Below are positions 12,599 to 15,883 of a stretch of DNA of 15,883 nt, piece by piece. Source of the DNA: an uncultured Selenomonadaceae bacterium. Its GTDB lineage: Bacteria > Bacillota > Negativicutes > Selenomonadales > Selenomonadaceae. The notes under the pieces were generated by a model. It was not told where the DNA came from. It saw nothing but the letters and a program-made list of their open reading frames with translations, and made no database searches. A program made the translations under genes and the position numbers. The stretch is taken from NCBI GenBank assembly GCA_937902665.1, contig CALELM010000077.1, forward strand, positions 1-15,883. Reading direction: 5' to 3'. Every line of letters begins with the position of its first letter. Position 1 is the first letter of the stretch.

Positions 12599-14067
12599 CA
12601 CATCCCCCCTTCCGGTTCAATCAAGGCTTCCACACCCACAGCGTGCCGCCATTCCACACCTGCGGGAATGCGTACTTGTGCAGTCAGGTACACCGTGGAA
12701 ATATGCTGATAGCATACCCCGTCACGGCTTTGCGGCGCATACTCGCCGAAGGTCTGCGCGTCCATCTGTCTGCTCCGGTACACGGGGAGAGCTTCCGCCT
12801 CCGCACCGTCCACAAGAGGCCGCAGGCCATGCACCATGAAGCGATCACCGCCAAACTCCGCAGTAGTGATTATGCCTTCAAGGTTTGGCCCGTTCATGGA
12901 TGCCAGCTTGTGTCCGGTAGTAAAGCCGCCAAGGACTACACGCCCAGGGCGAAGAGCTGCGCTATCCAGTGAGGCGAAAGGCAGTCTATCGAGCTGGCCG
13001 TAAGCGTCGAGATCTTCCAGCGTAAGCCCCCTTGTGTTGTCCTGATGCAGGTATTCACAGGCAAGCTCACCCCAGCTCCACCTGTCCATTTCGTAATTGT
13101 AGACAAGCACTCTGTCATACTGGCCAGCCGGGCAGATGTCGGACGAGAAAGCCCACCAGCACAGCCTGCGCTGCGTATCATGGACGCCTATAACATCACC
13201 GAGCCTGTCGCTGGAGCAGTGGGAGAAGAACCAATCGTCTACCCGCTCCGCGCCGATGGACTTACTTGTGCTGCCGTCCGTGATGCGCCAGCCATCTTCA
13301 GCCAGGTAAATACAGATGCTGCCAGCTACCACCGCCGATTTAGGCGCGAGGATGCCCCGAGAGCGCTCTATCGGCTCAAACTGGAAGATATACGGCACAC
13401 CAACGTATGTGGCCTTCTGCACGGCGTGTTCCAGGAATATGATGCCCGTGACACCTGCGGAAAGACCGCCCACGACAGCCTGCACCTTGCCACCGACCGG
13501 AAAAATCTGGCGGTCGCTCTGCTTGTTAATGGCCTCAGTCGTGCCAATTGCAGGCCAGCTTGTAGGATCGTCGATGGCCGACCAGTGAATACCGTTAGAG
13601 AAGTCGCTCAGTTCACCGATGCACAGGAAATCCTGCACCACGCAGAGCCGATTGCCGAGCGGAGCGCCGGAGACTTCGGAGAACGAGCCTACCGTAGCGC
13701 CTACGCTGGCCCTGATGAGCTTTGTACCCCAGATGGCGTACAGGTAGTCGCCGTAGTCTACAATCTGCCTGTTATCGCTTGCTGCCGTGCCGGAATACTT
13801 CCGCACCCACGCACCGCTCTCCAGCGAGTAGATGCCCGACGTCGTAGCCACAACACAGGTGATTGTGTCATTGTTCTGCCGACGCGACCACACAGCCAGC
13901 GGCCTGGAACCGAGCGCAGGAAAGTGCAGCTCCGCAAGTCCCGGCATGGACGTGTATCCGCGCTTCGCAGGTAGCACGTTCTTTGCTTCGTGCGCCGCTT
14001 GGCCGTCTAATATGGCCACGTCAGGCTCCCACGGCGCGAACTCTATTTTCTGTTTCTTCATTGCCAT
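12598..14067 (-). CDS. P22 gp10-like packaged-DNA stabilisation / tail hub protein
   Basis: The 489-aa product reads as repeated beta-propeller blades: DYGDYLYAIWGTKLIRA, HWSAIDDPTSWPAIG, LAEDGWRITDG and VLVYNYEMDRWSWGEL. The first 70 residues set out a hub-like start (EPDVAILDGQAAHEAKNVLP). Such proteins cap the portal-adaptor channel and hold packaged DNA, and they carry the fibres or needle; the order adaptor, hub, fibre fits that. Length is close to the roughly 470 residues of P22 gp10. I chose the ATG at 14067 (MAMKKQ), which has GGAAGGG upstream and overlaps the preceding gene by 10 bases; an earlier ATG at 14085 has no site. The gp10 equivalence is inferred from fold signs and position. 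Confidence 0.8.
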   Translation of the reverse strand: MAMKKQKIEFAPWEPDVAILDGQAAHEAKNVLPAKRGYTSMPGLAELHFPALGSRPLAVWSRRQNNDTITCVVATTSGIYSLESGAWVRKYSGTAASDNRQIVDYGDYLYAIWGTKLIRASVGATVGSFSEVSGAPLGNRLCVVQDFLCIGELSDFSNGIHWSAIDDPTSWPAIGTTEAINKQSDRQIFPVGGKVQAVVGGLSAGVTGIIFLEHAVQKATYVGVPYIFQFEPIERSRGILAPKSAVVAGSICIYLAEDGWRITDGSTSKSIGAERVDDWFFSHCSSDRLGDVIGVHDTQRRLCWWAFSSDICPAGQYDRVLVYNYEMDRWSWGELACEYLHQDNTRGLTLEDLDAYGQLDRLPFASLDSAALRPGRVVLGGFTTGHKLASMNGPNLEGIITTAEFGGDRFMVHGLRPLVDGAEAEALPVYRSRQMDAQTFGEYAPQSRDGVCYQHISTVYLTAQVRIPAGVEWRHAVGVEALIEPEGGM

Positions 14068-14807
14068 TGGACAACACCCTTCCATTGCTTGTTATGCGGC
14101 CCGCAGATGTCCACCCAGCGGCCCGTTAGAGCCTCTTTTCTGTCCCATGTAACAGATGCACCACGGAGGCGGCTCCAATCGTCTGTACGGCGTTCCTGCA
14201 AGCTCCAATCGCCTTCTTCCGGCCTGCGTTCTCCGCCCCACGTCCAGCCTTTGTATTCTGGATATATGGACTGATCAGAGGTGGCCGACGCACTACCGAT
14301 GAAGGATTGCAGCACGCGCCACAGTTCCGTTTCAGAGCCGGAAACGCCTGCGGCCAACCATTCACCCGGCACATCCATACGAACGCGGAACGGCTCAAAC
14401 TCCGCATCAGAGAAAGCCTCTGTTTCACCACTGCCAGGGCGCACCCTGCGTATAGTGAATGTCTGGCTTGAGGAGGCCGAAGCAGGAGAAACGGGAATGG
14501 CACGCGCAACGCCGCCAATGATGTCTTCACCGGCAACGGCATCCGTACTGCCGGAAAGATCGAGGATGGACTCGCCCTTGAAGCTGCCGCTAGCCTTGGC
14601 CGACGCCGTAACAGCCTGCGTCCGGATACGCGCAGTTTTAACTGTCTGACTGCTCTTCCCCGTCTGCTCTGCCGTGAAGCCGTAGATGCCGCACCACGTC
14701 CATATATCGCCGTCAAGCGACCACAGCAGGCTGTCGAGATCGCCCCAGTTGTCCAGGGTGTCGATAGTCTGCGGAGGTGGCAGTATGGCAGAAAAGGACG
14801 CGCTCAT
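14058..14807 (-). CDS. Hypothetical tail-region protein with Trp every 10 residues
   Basis: The 249-aa product has an N-terminal Trp-rich part (W21, W29, W36, W38), a Ser/Thr/Ala-rich beta middle (about 50-140), and a C-terminal block where Trp occurs at 190, 201, 211, 221 and 231, nearly all 10 residues apart, then at 242 and 248. The phrases DWSLQERRTDDWSRL and TWDRKEALTGRW suggest short beta-hairpin repeats stacked by Trp. I recognise no family. It lies between the Gp80-like gene (2-base gap) and the hub gene (10-base overlap), so a virion component near the tail hub is likely, but nothing more can be said. Confidence 0.75.
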   Translation of the reverse strand: MSASFSAILPPPQTIDTLDNWGDLDSLLWSLDGDIWTWCGIYGFTAEQTGKSSQTVKTARIRTQAVTASAKASGSFKGESILDLSGSTDAVAGEDIIGGVARAIPVSPASASSSQTFTIRRVRPGSGETEAFSDAEFEPFRVRMDVPGEWLAAGVSGSETELWRVLQSFIGSASATSDQSIYPEYKGWTWGGERRPEEGDWSLQERRTDDWSRLRGASVTWDRKEALTGRWVDICGPHNKQWKGVVQWQ

Positions 14808-14809
14808 GG

Positions 14810-15175
14810 CTAATCCATCTTCAGCGTAAGGTTGCCGGTATTGATGCGGTAGATGTCACCCGCAAGCAGATCCTTCGGCGTATCAATTGCGCCGTACCAG
14901 ACGAGATTGCCACCCGTAGCAGCGTCGTACAGGCCCCATGCTACAGCCGTGCCCCAATTAGCCGTTGCCGTCGGGAACTCAATAGCCGCATTGTTCTTCA
15001 TGGATCCATTGGAAGCTGCTGCAAAAGTGACTTCCTGGCGTGCATACGCTCCGCCGCTGACTTCCGTACCGCCTCCAGCTTCCCCAGGAGCCGCAGTAAA
15101 CAGTGCCAGGTAGTGCTTGCCGTCGCCGGAATACAGGCCCAGAATCCTGTTTTCGCCATAGTTTGTAAGGCTCAT
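14810..15175 (-). CDS. Gp80-like phage structural protein
   Basis: The 121-aa product begins MSLTNYGENRILGLYSG and carries YLALFTAAPGEAG, EVSGGAYARQEVTF, ANWGTAVAWGLYDAATGG and LVWYGAID, a pattern very common in tail-region proteins of many phages (the Gp80-like group, as I recall). It is a beta-sandwich-type protein probably on the tail or head surface; its exact role is not known to me. The ATG at 15175 has GGAGG eight bases upstream; a TTG two codons earlier is too close to that site. It starts two bases after the adaptor stop. Confidence 0.85.
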   Translation of the reverse strand: MSLTNYGENRILGLYSGDGKHYLALFTAAPGEAGGGTEVSGGAYARQEVTFAAASNGSMKNNAAIEFPTATANWGTAVAWGLYDAATGGNLVWYGAIDTPKDLLAGDIYRINTGNLTLKMD

Positions 15176-15177
15176 GA

Positions 15178-15822
15178 TCAAATCCTCCGTATAGGCTGCA
15201 TTTTGATGTTAGACGTAAACCGCGCCCTCTGCTCTGCCCGCTGTACATTGGCCAGGGCATCGGAGTAGCCAGCCTGCCACAGTTCCATCGGCCCGCTGCC
15301 CCGCGTGTATGCAGAGGACTCCAGGAGCGCACCAAACAGGTACAGATCCGGAGCCGTCAGTAGCACCTCGTTGTCGGGCTGCCCTTCGCCCAGAGGCGGC
15401 ACTTCCGCGTAGTATGTCAGCGCAAGCTTGCCATCGCAGTCAGGCGTGGGAAGCAGGAACAGATCGCGGCCGATAATCGTGTACCGTCCTGGCTTGCCCG
15501 TGCGGATATTGGAGCCGTAGGTATCAGGCGGCATATATGTTAGATTCGTCGCCGTGCCGTCAGGATCTATCCAAACAAGGTCACGCATCTCCAGGAATAC
15601 GTCCCAATTGCCAGCTTCACGCCGCCACGGGAGCGGAACCTCTGCGGAGCCCGCAGGAACCTCCGTGGTAGCGCGGTGTTCCATCACACGCATACGCAGT
15701 TCACGGTTCATCCTGTTTTCAGCCAAGCGGATAAACACCGGGATCTGCGCCTTCAGATCCTTGCGGCCAAGGTAATCTTCAACCGCAGCTTTAAGGCCTT
15801 CATATGTAGTCAAGTCTGCCAT
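15178..15822 (-). CDS. SU10-type head-tail adaptor protein
   Basis: This protein would join the portal ring to the tail. The 214-aa product shows the usual pattern of the SU10 adaptor group: LTTYEGLKAAVEDYLGRKDL and QIPVFIRLAENRMNRELRMR at the N-terminus (helices), a beta section with GKPGRYTIIGRDLFLLPTP, then LALTYYAEVPPL, and LLTAPDLYLFGALLESSAYT followed by a final helix ending in RARFTSNIKM. Length is normal for the family. The start overlaps the preceding stop as TAATG, with GGAG upstream. Its place at the upstream end of the module, before the hub gene, agrees with a connector role. Confidence 0.9.
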   Translation of the reverse strand: MADLTTYEGLKAAVEDYLGRKDLKAQIPVFIRLAENRMNRELRMRVMEHRATTEVPAGSAEVPLPWRREAGNWDVFLEMRDLVWIDPDGTATNLTYMPPDTYGSNIRTGKPGRYTIIGRDLFLLPTPDCDGKLALTYYAEVPPLGEGQPDNEVLLTAPDLYLFGALLESSAYTRGSGPMELWQAGYSDALANVQRAEQRARFTSNIKMQPIRRI

Positions 15823-15883
15823 TATACGCGCTCCAATCTCGTTCTAAACAGCCTGTTGTCGGGATCGTTGAGGAACTGCCGCA
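15822..15883 (-). CDS. C-terminal end of an upstream late gene (partial)
   Basis: A frame enters from the right edge and ends RQFLNDPDNRLFRTRLERV then TAA, whose last base is the first base of the adaptor ATG. The same stop-start coupling is seen at other junctions in the operon, so this is very likely a real gene end. Only 19 complete codons are visible, so the product cannot be identified; genes here are often small head-completion proteins or follow the major capsid gene. Confidence 0.6.
   Translation of the reverse strand, partial: RQFLNDPDNRLFRTRLERV

Larger units (their letters stand above)
1..15883. mobile_element. Temperate podovirus-like phage or prophage segment
   Basis: Nearly the whole window is phage. 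A tyrosine integrase lies at the left, and a continuous minus-strand run follows of SU10-type adaptor, propeller-like stabilisation protein, tail fibre and ejection proteins with a lytic transglycosylase domain. I see no tape-measure, sheath or baseplate gene, which fits a short-tailed virion. No terminase, portal, capsid, lysis or repressor gene is present, so this is only part of the genome. Both ends of the window fall inside genes. Confidence 0.9.

Noticed and set aside
13045..13974. Long plus-strand frame (309 codons) opposite the tail hub gene
   Set aside because: It is antisense to the propeller-like gene, has no ribosome site of note, and its composition is rich in Arg and Ala as expected of a shadow frame in GC-rich DNA.
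1..15883. CRISPR arrays, insertion sequences, diversity-generating retroelement
   Set aside because: No regularly spaced repeats with spacers, no transposase and no reverse transcriptase were found; the AT-rich fibre domain has no visible template or variable repeat pair.

Overview
The window reads as part of a temperate, short-tailed (podovirus-like) bacteriophage genome or prophage. About 13 kb of GC-rich, tightly packed minus-strand genes form a head-completion, tail and ejection module. A tyrosine integrase sits on the plus strand at the left edge. The integrase style (KWQVYW start, RIRLYDLRH box, GH...HYQHV end) reminds me of prophage integrases of Desulfovibrionaceae such as Bilophila and Desulfovibrio. 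That host guess is from memory and only moderately secure.

Layout, left to right. (1) 1-1313, plus strand: the 3' end of a small unknown gene, then the integrase. (2) 1314-1760: no credible gene; it holds integrase-arm-like TGTGCCC repeats (a second pair lies in the integrase 3' end) and a strong plus-strand terminator, so it is a plausible attP region. (3) 1761-2582: an AT-richer cargo pair, a three-helix membrane protein gene (+) converging and overlapping with a gene (-) for a His...Asn-Cys protein of possible LRAT/NlpC-P60-like fold. (4) 2636-10848, minus strand: the ejection and internal virion module. It holds a 1024-aa protein, a 641-aa protein with a lytic transglycosylase domain, a 328-aa Asn/Gln-rich protein, a GNAT-like protein and three small or Gly/Ala-rich proteins. 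(5) 10849-11042: a structured non-coding stretch with terminators facing each way. (6) 11043-12598, minus strand: receptor-binding module with a tail fibre, a small coiled-coil protein on each side of it, and two micro-genes of 33 and 23 codons. (7) 12598-15883, minus strand: a gp10-like beta-propeller or stabilisation protein, a Trp-periodic protein of unknown role, a Gp80-like protein, the SU10-type head-tail adaptor and the last 19 codons of one more gene.

Minus-strand transcription runs right to left: adaptor, tail hub, fibre, ejection proteins, cargo. Most junctions are stop-start overlaps (TAATG, TGATG, ATGA) or gaps under 12 bases, which points to one translationally coupled late operon broken only by the structured stretch near 11 kb. 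The adaptor and propeller proteins would close the head and build the tail; the fibre would bind the host. The ejection set, with its transglycosylase, would cross the envelope during DNA entry. The parts least explained by known modules are the overlapping cargo pair, the structured RNA-like stretch, the 10-residue Trp periodicity in the 249-aa protein, and the micro-genes.
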